Shown here: one piece after another, positions 26,950-33,862 of the stretch
Layout of the letters: every line of letters starts with the position of its first letter
How positions within the stretch are numbered: position 1 is the stretch's first letter
Source: Devosia sp.
Lineage (GTDB): Bacteria > Pseudomonadota > Alphaproteobacteria > Rhizobiales > Devosiaceae
Assembly (NCBI GenBank): GCA_028290665.1
Contig: JAQGJK010000025.1
Span: forward strand, 1-64,000
Reading direction: 5' to 3'
DNA length: 64,000 nt
Notes under the pieces: generated by a model
The model's database searches: none
What the model saw: the letters and a program-made list of their open reading frames with translations, nothing else
Told to the model about the DNA's origin: nothing
Made by a program: the position numbers and the translations under genes

Positions 26950-27530
26950 GCCGCCCTTGCCAAGCGCTGGGTGGCGACGACGATCTGCGTTTCGTCGACA
27001 ACGGTGCGAGCAATGTCCAGGAGCTTTGCTGCGTGGATTCGATCGCGTGCAGCAATGGGACCAGGAATATCGAGGAACGCCCAGGCTGCCCGACCGGAAT
27101 GCACGACTGCTGCGCCCTGGCAGCCGGCGACGAGCCACTCCAGTGTCGTCCTGTGCATGGTCAGCGACTTGCCCAGGCAAAATGTCGCTGGATTTACCGC
27201 CTCCCACAGACCAAGAAGCGCCGCACGACCAAACATCGTCATTACCTGCGTTGGCCGTTCGATGGGCCAGGCGACGAGGTCGATGACGGTCTCGCCGTCT
27301 GCATCAATTGCCTCGCAGACGAAGCCGGTTGTGGAGATGCCCAACCCGGTCCAGTCGAAACGACCGTTGCCGCAGTCAACGATCTCCATCAGCCCGGTGG
27401 CGCCGGCGAAGTCGGTGATGCGCCGGACGTCGATACCGTGCTGGCGGACATAGGCGAGGTATGCCTTGGTCGTTATCGCGCGATCGTAGAACTCGGACTG
27501 GGCGGCAAGGATCGAGGGGAGCTGCGTCAT
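26946..27530 (-). CDS. Hypothetical protein in AAA ATPase operon
   Basis: A 194-residue protein with no family I recognise. It is soluble, has no catalytic motif I can name, and overlaps both neighbours by four bases, so it is co-translated with the ATPase. Such proteins precede the RepA-like ATPase in similar elements. The region near 90-150 (VAWPIERP...AVNPATFCLG) looks structured. Confidence 0.6.
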   Translation of the reverse strand: MTQLPSILAAQSEFYDRAITTKAYLAYVRQHGIDVRRITDFAGATGLMEIVDCGNGRFDWTGLGISTTGFVCEAIDADGETVIDLVAWPIERPTQVMTMFGRAALLGLWEAVNPATFCLGKSLTMHRTTLEWLVAGCQGAAVVHSGRAAWAFLDIPGPIAARDRIHAAKLLDIARTVVDETQIVVATQRLARAA

Positions 27531-27859
27531 GACTGCTGCCCCTCAACGAGAAGGTCGAGGATGCGACCGGCAAGGCTGTGCGGCCCGCTCAGCAACCCCG
27601 ATCCATCGCTCCGCCCCATGCCGTCGCGCATGACGGCGAGGGGCACACTGAACTGGATGGCAATGCTGATGAGCACTGCGAGGTCCTGCATTAGGTGCCA
27701 GACATCGCTGCCAATCCGGGGACCGTCGACAAACACTTCCCCGATGCGACCGTCAGGATAATACCCGATGGTCGCGAGGTAGGGGCTGCCGTGGTCAGAG
27801 AATGCCGTCACCCGGCATTCCCGGCGCTGCGGCAGTCGATCACGATCAGGCGGGACCAT
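27527..27859 (-). CDS. TSCPD-domain-like small protein
   Basis: A 110-residue protein. Its middle, GEVFVDGPRIGSDVWHLMQDLAVLISIAIQFSVPL near 39-74, resembles the C-terminal TSCPD-type domain of vitamin B12-dependent ribonucleotide reductase, here as a free-standing protein. The catalytic reductase domain is absent, so it is not a reductase; a binding or accessory role is more likely. It overlaps the next gene by four bases and starts at ATG 27859 within the end of the upstream gene. Confidence 0.6.
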   Translation of the reverse strand: MVPPDRDRLPQRRECRVTAFSDHGSPYLATIGYYPDGRIGEVFVDGPRIGSDVWHLMQDLAVLISIAIQFSVPLAVMRDGMGRSDGSGLLSGPHSLAGRILDLLVEGQQS

Positions 27860-28142
27860 CTGCGACCCCCACCGTCACCGGGATGAACGTGCCGAGGTAG
27901 TCGAGGAACGCCTGGCGGGCGATGGCTTCACACTCCCGCTGCATCTCGGGCTCGTAGATGAAGCGCTCCCGGCAGATGGTTTTGCAACGCACCTTGAGCT
28001 GTTCGACGACACGCTCGAGATCGGGCAGCACAGCCACAAACGAGGCGGAGGTTTCGCCGGTCATGGCAACAAGCTGCTGGCCGGCGCGGAATCCGGCACG
28101 TTCAAGGAGATCGACGACGCGGCGAGGGATGGGGGTGGCCAT
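27846..28142 (-). CDS. Hypothetical small protein
   Basis: A 98-residue protein, helical, with no recognised family. It begins at ATG 28142, which overlaps the stop of the HTH gene by one base (TGATG), and overlaps the next gene by 14 bases. Coupling to its neighbours is the main support for it being real. Confidence 0.5.
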   Translation of the reverse strand: MATPIPRRVVDLLERAGFRAGQQLVAMTGETSASFVAVLPDLERVVEQLKVRCKTICRERFIYEPEMQRECEAIARQAFLDYLGTFIPVTVGVADGPA

Positions 28143-28408
28143 CACTTGACCCTCCTGGGGCCAAGGCGCGGCGGTGCCAACTTCATCTCGTCATTGAGGC
28201 TGGCGCGCTCATAGGCTTCGATGTCCTCGATCCGGTAGCAGATCCGGCCGCCGAGGGTCATGTATTTCGGACCAAGGTCCCGATGCCGCCAGCGCTCGAG
28301 GGTGCGGACGCTCATCTGCCAGCGTCCGGCCAGCATCTTCTGGGTATGGTGAGGTTTGATCACCTGCGTACTCCGTTGCGATCTACTCCGCCCAATCGCG
28401 AAGTACAT
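28142..28408 (-). CDS. Excisionase-like/AlpA-type HTH protein
   Basis: A DNA-binding protein of up to 88 residues. MLAGRWQMSVRTLERWRHRDLGPKYMTLGGRICYRIEDIEAY is the MerR-like winged helix of the helix_turn_helix_17/excisionase group: a helix-turn-helix, then the wing that carries Gly-Gly-Arg and Tyr. It heads the five-gene run, so it may regulate it or act as the directionality factor for one of the recombinases nearby. The start is uncertain; ATG 28408 is used, while a GTG about 15 codons later would give the usual short length. Confidence 0.75.
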   Translation of the reverse strand: MYFAIGRSRSQRSTQVIKPHHTQKMLAGRWQMSVRTLERWRHRDLGPKYMTLGGRICYRIEDIEAYERASLNDEMKLAPPRLGPRRVK

Positions 28409-28491
28409 GCATTTTCAACGGGTTACGCCTCGGTTTATATAGTCAGGCTGGATTTTTAATGTGACACGACCGCCTCCGGAGGCCAGCAAAA

Positions 28492-30396
28492 CTAAGCTGT
28501 GGCGCCACCGTTTGTGACATCGGGGCGTGGCGTTTGTGACGACAGTTGCTCGAGGTCCGCCAGTGCCACTTCTCGAAGCACCGGACTGAGTCGGTAACCG
28601 TGGCCCTTCTGGTTCTCGATTATCCCGCCTTCGGGGAATACCACACCGAGATCGACCGATAGCCGATTGTTGGCGACATCGCGGGCTCGAGTCACCTGCT
28701 GTCTTAAGCTTTGCCCCTCGTAGCCGAGCTGTTCCGACAGCCTTGAGTTCGAAAGGAATGGCACCTCGGCGCCCAGTGCCTTTGCCGCGCGGTGACCATC
28801 CAGCAGCGCTTCGAAGATATTGAAGTTGGCGCCCTCAAGCTGGAACCCTCCGGCGAACTTGACCGCCTTGGCCGCCGTATCGACTGCAAACTCGCAGCGC
28901 GCCGGCGTAAGCCGATCGACGAAATCTATAACCTGCGCTGCGAGGTCGGAGGCGATTACCGCTTCGACCAACTGGCGGTGGGAGCATATGGCGAGCAACG
29001 ACCGCGGTGGTAGGCTGCCCTTGGCGATTGCAAGTGCGTGCTCACGTTGGGCTGTAGCGACAACGCCAAGCCCTTGGTCAGCATGCCGCGCAAGCAGCGC
29101 ATGGACCGTGAACATCGCCTGCTCGTTGGTCATCCCGGGATAACTTCCGAACGCCGTGGTGAGCGCCGGATAGGTCGAAATCAGGCTCTCAGGCGTCGTG
29201 TTTATCAGGGTGCGCAGGGTCTGCACGAACGAATGCCCCATGCGGAGGTCGTCGCTGGTGTGGCGCTCCCCCAGGAGTACATCCGTCTTATAGCGATCGG
29301 CACGTTCGAAGTCGCCGAGACCGGCCGCCAGAACTCCGAAACGCCGATCGATGCATTGCGAGCAAACTCCGCAATGATCTTGCTTTCCGGTCCAGCTGCG
29401 GGGCCGGGTACAGCTGTTGGTAGTGCCAAGCAGCTTTGCGAAACCATGGTCAGCGATCTTCCCGGTGACTTCCTTTTTGGTCAGCCACTGGAATGGCGAT
29501 TCGACTGTCATCTCCACATCGAGCAATGCGGAGAAGAATGCTTCGAAGCCTCGCAGGACCCGGGGATGCGTAGTGCGGGTTGCACGCGCGCCAAGCACAT
29601 CCCCGGCGAGCGCTACGTTGAGGCTGAGTACGCCGTTCTCGTAGAAGGTGAACGCGTTCCGGCCGGCCATCTGCGCAATGACGACAGCGAGACTCGCAAA
29701 CAGGAAAGACCGCGTTCGCTGGGTAAACTCCACGGGACGTGCATCGGTATTGGTGACAGTGACCGGAATGTACCTCAGCTGACTGGCGAACCCGGCATTG
29801 ACCAACCCATCGACAAGATGCCGCTGCACCGCGGCAACTTTGGACGATGACCAATGACCGACGAGCGCAACGCGCTGGTTATTGCCCACTAGTGCCTCCA
29901 CAGCACCGGCGAAGGAATCGATGCCGCCCGAAAAGAGGGCAACTTCGTCCGGAGCCCATGCGGCGGCATCGATGCCGTTGAAATAGAGCTCGCTCTGCGC
30001 GACTGGGGAAATGGTCGGAACAAAGCTGAATTCGAAATGCTCGCCAGAGAGAAAGCTCAGCACGTTCTCGAGGGCTGCGGTTACGTCAGGATCGGACCAG
30101 ATATCTGGCTGACGGACTGCGATTACGAACCGCATGGAGCGTCGCCAACCGACCCCATAATCCGTGAGGTTCAGCGAACCTCGGGATGCCCGTTGATCGG
30201 CGCAATAGACATAGGCCGCGACCTCCAGCAGATCCATGAGCACATCCGGCACATTGCCGAGCAGCGGTTGCCAGATGTCGTCGACTTGCAGTTTGACGTT
30301 CTTACTCCGGCCGCTGACTGCGAGTTCGATGACCGTGGCGTTGCGAGGCTTGGCTCCATACGTTGGAGCGCCACAAAGGATCAGGAACTCGCTCAA
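28492..30396 (-). CDS. QueC-like deazaguanine-enzyme protein fused to winged helix
   Basis: A 634-residue protein. A PP-loop LFSGGIDSFAGA at 154-165 and four cysteines at 329, 342, 345 and 348 (CGVCSQC) reproduce the ATP and Zn sites of 7-cyano-7-deazaguanine synthase QueC. About 150 residues precede the loop, and the C-terminal ~100 residues (LRQQVTRARD...IENQKGHGYRLSP) look like an OmpR-type winged helix. QueC-like proteins occur in Qat (QatC) and type IV CBASS (Cap9) defence. There are no other queuosine genes here, so a biosynthetic role is unlikely. The TTG start overlaps the stop of the partner gene (TTGA). Confidence 0.85.
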   Translation of the reverse strand: MSEFLILCGAPTYGAKPRNATVIELAVSGRSKNVKLQVDDIWQPLLGNVPDVLMDLLEVAAYVYCADQRASRGSLNLTDYGVGWRRSMRFVIAVRQPDIWSDPDVTAALENVLSFLSGEHFEFSFVPTISPVAQSELYFNGIDAAAWAPDEVALFSGGIDSFAGAVEALVGNNQRVALVGHWSSSKVAAVQRHLVDGLVNAGFASQLRYIPVTVTNTDARPVEFTQRTRSFLFASLAVVIAQMAGRNAFTFYENGVLSLNVALAGDVLGARATRTTHPRVLRGFEAFFSALLDVEMTVESPFQWLTKKEVTGKIADHGFAKLLGTTNSCTRPRSWTGKQDHCGVCSQCIDRRFGVLAAGLGDFERADRYKTDVLLGERHTSDDLRMGHSFVQTLRTLINTTPESLISTYPALTTAFGSYPGMTNEQAMFTVHALLARHADQGLGVVATAQREHALAIAKGSLPPRSLLAICSHRQLVEAVIASDLAAQVIDFVDRLTPARCEFAVDTAAKAVKFAGGFQLEGANFNIFEALLDGHRAAKALGAEVPFLSNSRLSEQLGYEGQSLRQQVTRARDVANNRLSVDLGVVFPEGGIIENQKGHGYRLSPVLREVALADLEQLSSQTPRPDVTNGGATA

Positions 30397-31181
30397 TGGA
30401 CCGTGCTCCGGACTCGAAGCTCATTTCTGACCTTGTCGAATGCGATAACAGTCAACCCCTCGACATCCTTTCGGTGAATGTCCTTGCCGAGGTGAAATGC
30501 GGTTTTCCCAAGCCATTCCTTCATGAAGGTTCGGATGATGACGGCCGACTCGTCGCAATGCCGAGCCAGCATTCGATCGAACACTTCATGATCGCTGGCA
30601 GAAGCAAAAGCCTGTTCTGGGCCGATGTGACGCGGCATCTCGCGGTCGGTGTAGTACTTCAGGTTACGGGTCAGCAGCTCGCCAAAGAACCGATGGGCCA
30701 GCTCACTGAACAGCGTCGTCGATGCCAACTTGGCAAAGGCGGTTCTCACATCTTCGGCATGGGCAGCCCAGAGCGGGGGAAGTTCTCCTGAAGCCAACTC
30801 CCACAAGGCGGTGACCCCGGCCTCTCGAGCCATTTGCCCCAGATCCCGCGAGGCGTTCCGGGCACGCTTCTGCACGGCCTCGATTGCCGCGTCGAACCCG
30901 ACGACAACGTCGAGGACCGTCGGCTTCTCGCCGACGAACACGCCCAGTTCCCTCAGCGCGTCTGCGAATTCCTTCGACTTCGCAGCCTGAGGAATCCTTA
31001 TCAGCAGCCAGAGCGCCTCGATGAGTGCGGGGTCTTTTTTGTTGCGCTCAAGAGACTGGTCGCAGGCGCTCGCGACGGCCTCGGCGAGCTCTGCGGCTGA
31101 AAAGTCAGCCGCGGACAGATAGCCGATGACCTCTTTCCATTTTCGCGATGCCGGCAACCGTCCCAGGCGTACATGTCCCAT
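30393..31181 (-). CDS. Partner of QueC-like protein, begins Met-Gly
   Basis: A 262-residue helical protein of no named family that I know. It starts MGHVRLGRLPASRKW, an N-terminus that looks conserved rather than random, and ends RSTVH. No transmembrane segment or catalytic motif is seen. Its stop overlaps the start of the QueC-like gene, so the two proteins are made together. It does not look like QatB. Because QueC-like defence enzymes have been linked to modification of a partner's N-terminal glycine (my recollection, to be checked), a Met-Gly start may be functional: the enzyme's target. Confidence 0.6.
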   Translation of the reverse strand: MGHVRLGRLPASRKWKEVIGYLSAADFSAAELAEAVASACDQSLERNKKDPALIEALWLLIRIPQAAKSKEFADALRELGVFVGEKPTVLDVVVGFDAAIEAVQKRARNASRDLGQMAREAGVTALWELASGELPPLWAAHAEDVRTAFAKLASTTLFSELAHRFFGELLTRNLKYYTDREMPRHIGPEQAFASASDHEVFDRMLARHCDESAVIIRTFMKEWLGKTAFHLGKDIHRKDVEGLTVIAFDKVRNELRVRSTVH

Positions 31182-31358
31182 TCGAAAGCTCCCTTCCTAG
31201 ATCTCAAAAGGGAACTTAACAGGAACATTCCGACTGGTGGAGTCGAAACCGACAAATGTAGACAATGCAACGCATACCTGCGCACAACAACGCTAAGCAC
31301 CTGTTTTCATTTGTGCTTCTGGTTTTCAATAGTCATCCTGCTGCCAGCGAGGCCGCAG

Positions 31359-31565
31359 ATGAACCCACTTTCCTCCGAGCGCATGACCACTGACGAACGG
31401 CTTTCCGCCCTCGCGGAGATCCTGGCGCTTGGGGTCCACCGCCTGCGTTCGGCACAGTCAAGCGCACTGTCTCTCCTCGGTGCAGAGAGTGGCGTGGACT
31501 GTGTCGGGGATCGGAGCGGTGATGTCGTCCGGAACCGACTGGAGAGCCCTGATGCCCATGCCTGA
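31359..31565 (+). CDS. Small protein of recombinase cassette
   Basis: A 68-residue protein starting at ATG 31359 (or 31383). SALAEILALGVHRLR followed by a short DCVGDRSGD tail is the pattern of a small protein encoded before DUF2924 in alphaproteobacterial serine-recombinase cassettes. Function unknown. It overlaps the DUF2924 gene by 14 bases, supporting co-translation. Confidence 0.6.
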   Translation: MNPLSSERMTTDERLSALAEILALGVHRLRSAQSSALSLLGAESGVDCVGDRSGDVVRNRLESPDAHA

Positions 31566-32025
31566 CCCTTACCCTCATGATCCGAGCATCATTGCCGATA
31601 TCGCGGCGCTCAGGACCATGACCATCGTTGCCCTCAAGGCCAGGTGGCGCGAACTGTTTCTGGCCGAGCCACCCCCGTTCAATCGCCGCTTCCTTGAGAG
31701 CCGGCTGGCCTATCGCATCCAGGAACTGGTCTATGGCGGGTTAAAGCCACAGACGCTCAAGCGCCTTGAAGCTCTCGGTGAACAACTCGATGGCGGCAAT
31801 CGCGCACGGAGCAAGCTTCGGGCTGGTACCGGACGGCCAGTGGCCGGCACGCGCCTGATCCGGGAGTGGCGGGGGATCGAGGAGACCGTCACGGTCCTCG
31901 CCGAGGGCTATGAATGGCAGGGTCGGCCGTATCTCTCACTCTCGGCGGTGGCCCGGGCCATCACCGGCACGCGCTGGAATGGCTGGACCTTCTTTGGGCT
32001 CAAGAGCCCGGCTGGTGCGAGATGA
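31552..32025 (+). CDS. DUF2924 protein
   Basis: A 157-residue protein of family DUF2924, which is nearly always encoded directly before a large serine recombinase and presumably assists it. Support comes from LKARWRELFLAEPPPFNRRFLESRLAYRIQEL near 22-53, TRLIREWRG near 98, and the C-terminal YEWQGRPYLSLSAVARAITGTRWNGWTFFGL. It starts at ATG 31552 after GGAGAG and overlaps the recombinase gene (ATGA). Confidence 0.9.
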   Translation: MPMPDPYPHDPSIIADIAALRTMTIVALKARWRELFLAEPPPFNRRFLESRLAYRIQELVYGGLKPQTLKRLEALGEQLDGGNRARSKLRAGTGRPVAGTRLIREWRGIEETVTVLAEGYEWQGRPYLSLSAVARAITGTRWNGWTFFGLKSPAGAR

Positions 32026-33386
32026 GCACGAAGGTGGTGCAGTCGGCGAAGTCCGCGGTTCCTGTGCCCAAGGTCATCCGCAAGATCCGCTGTGCGGTTT
32101 ATACCCGGAAGTCCTCCGAGGAGGGTCTCGAGATGGAGTTCAACTCCCTCGATGCCCAGCGCGAAGCCTGTCATGCCTATATCGTGAGCCAGAAGCCAGA
32201 AGGCTGGATTGCCGTCCATGACAATTATGACGATGGCGGGGTCTCGGGTGGGACATTGGAGCGCCCTGCCCTCAGACGCCTCATGGCCGATATCGAGAAC
32301 GGTCTCGTCGATGTGGTGGTGGTCTACAAGATCGATCGCCTGTCCCGCTCGCTGATGGACTTCTCAAGACTGGTGGAGGTGTTTGATCGCAATGGCGTGA
32401 CCTTCGTGTCGGTGACCCAGTCGTTCAACACCACGACCTCCATGGGACGGCTCACCCTCAACATCCTCCTCTCGTTTGCCCAGTTCGAGCGCGAGGTCAT
32501 TGGCGAGCGTATCCGGGACAAGTTCGCCGCATCGCGGAGGAAAGGCATGTGGATGGGTGGCAAGGTGCCGCTCGGCTATCGGGTCGAGAGCCGCAAGCTC
32601 CTCATCGAGGCGACCGAGGCAAAACTCGTCCGCTCGATCTTTGCCCGGTTCCTCGAGACCGGCAGTGCCACCATCCTGTCCCGGCAGTTGATCGGTGAGG
32701 GCGTTACCACCCGCAGCGGCCGGATGTTTGACAAGGGGGTGCTCTACAAGCTCATCCATAACCGCATCTATATCGGGGAGGCCGTGCACAAGGGCGACAG
32801 CTTCAAGGGCGAGCACGAGGCCATCATCTCTCGCGACCTCTGGGACAAGGTTCATGGCATGCTGCAGGAAAGCCCAAGGACGCGAGCATCCAAGACCCGG
32901 GCCCGGACCCCGGCCCTGCTCAAGGGGCTGATCTTTGCGCCCGATGGCTCGGCCATGACCCCGACCCACACCCGGCGCCGCCAGAAGCTCTACCGGTACT
33001 ACGTCACCATGAGCGTCATCAAACAGGGACCCGATGCCTGTCCGATCCAGCGCATCCCGGCAGCCGAGATCGAAGCCGCGGTGATCGGGCAGGTCAGGCA
33101 ACTGCTGCGGTCGCCGGAGATCATTGTCAGAACCTGGGAAGCAGCAAGGGCGCATGACGATAAAAGCGTGATCACCGAGGCGGATGTCCGCACCGCCCTC
33201 GTCCAGTTCGATGACCTTTGGGATGAGCTGTTCCCGGCTGAGCAGGCGCGGATCGTGCAGTTGCTGGTGGCGAGGGTCGACGTCGGGCTTGATGGCACGC
33301 GGATCACGCTGCGGACCGAGGGGCTGACGTCGTTGTTGCCCGACGCGGTGGTGACAGCAGCGTCGATGGTGCAGGAGGCGGCGTGA
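32022..33386 (+). CDS. Large serine recombinase
   Basis: A 454-residue site-specific recombinase. The resolvase domain opens IRCAVYTRKSSEEGLE near 22-37, where the serine after Arg-Lys is catalytic, with VVVYKIDRLSRSL near 100 and the FEREVIGERIRDKF block near 155. A Recombinase domain follows (LGYRVESRKL, then LYKLIHNRIYIGEAVHKG), and then a zinc-ribbon region that is incomplete: the cysteine-rich motif is reduced to CPIQRIPA. It integrates, excises or inverts DNA. Start ATG 32022 overlaps DUF2924. It is the best candidate for having moved this cassette into the island. Confidence 0.92.
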   Translation: MSTKVVQSAKSAVPVPKVIRKIRCAVYTRKSSEEGLEMEFNSLDAQREACHAYIVSQKPEGWIAVHDNYDDGGVSGGTLERPALRRLMADIENGLVDVVVVYKIDRLSRSLMDFSRLVEVFDRNGVTFVSVTQSFNTTTSMGRLTLNILLSFAQFEREVIGERIRDKFAASRRKGMWMGGKVPLGYRVESRKLLIEATEAKLVRSIFARFLETGSATILSRQLIGEGVTTRSGRMFDKGVLYKLIHNRIYIGEAVHKGDSFKGEHEAIISRDLWDKVHGMLQESPRTRASKTRARTPALLKGLIFAPDGSAMTPTHTRRRQKLYRYYVTMSVIKQGPDACPIQRIPAAEIEAAVIGQVRQLLRSPEIIVRTWEAARAHDDKSVITEADVRTALVQFDDLWDELFPAEQARIVQLLVARVDVGLDGTRITLRTEGLTSLLPDAVVTAASMVQEAA

Positions 33387-33862
33387 TGGCCAACGTGCAG
33401 ACGACACTCGAGGTGCATGTGCCGCTCACCATCAGCCGGCGTGGCGGGCGGAAGCTGGTGATCTCGCCCGATGGCGACGGTTTGGACCGGTCTGCCACAC
33501 CGACGGTGCCGCGGGTTGATGATGCGCTGGTGAAGGCCATTGCTCGGGCGCATCGGTGGAAACGGATGCTGGAAAGTGGTGAGTTTGCGACCGTCACCGA
33601 ACTGGCGAAGCATGAACGGATCGCACGCAGTTATCTCACCCGGGTCCTACGGCTGACACTGCTGGCTCCGGCGATTGTTGAGTCAGTTTTGGATGGCACC
33701 GAGATCTTCTTCACGCTGCCTCAAGTGCTCAAACCATTTACAGGCACTTGGACGGACCAAAGTCCAAACAAAACATTTGAACAGCCAAAGGGCGCCCCTA
33801 CGAAGAATAGGATCACTATTTCAAACTGTGCGCCATCAAGTCATCGACCTTCGTCGCCTTGA
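33386..33862 (+). CDS. HTH protein of recombinase cassette
   Basis: A 158-residue protein with an RRGGRKLVISPDG segment near 19-31 and a DNA-binding middle: ARAHRWKRMLESGEFATVTELAKHERIARSYLTRVLRLTLLAP near 55-97. It belongs to the small HTH proteins encoded right after DUF2924-linked recombinases. It starts within the recombinase stop (TGATG). The last ~40 residues look unlike the usual tail, and its final 47 bases overlap the 3' end of the convergent res gene, so the true original end was probably lost at the junction. Confidence 0.8.
   Translation: MANVQTTLEVHVPLTISRRGGRKLVISPDGDGLDRSATPTVPRVDDALVKAIARAHRWKRMLESGEFATVTELAKHERIARSYLTRVLRLTLLAPAIVESVLDGTEIFFTLPQVLKPFTGTWTDQSPNKTFEQPKGAPTKNRITISNCAPSSHRPSSP

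Noticed and set aside
26757-27761. 334-codon plus-strand frame over the ATPase operon
   Set aside because: Antisense to three coupled genes with recognisable features; the translation is Arg- and Pro-rich noise.
28492-31181. Calling the pair a complete Qat system
   Set aside because: No QatA-type ATPase and no TatD-type nuclease gene is adjacent, and the partner lacks QatB features.
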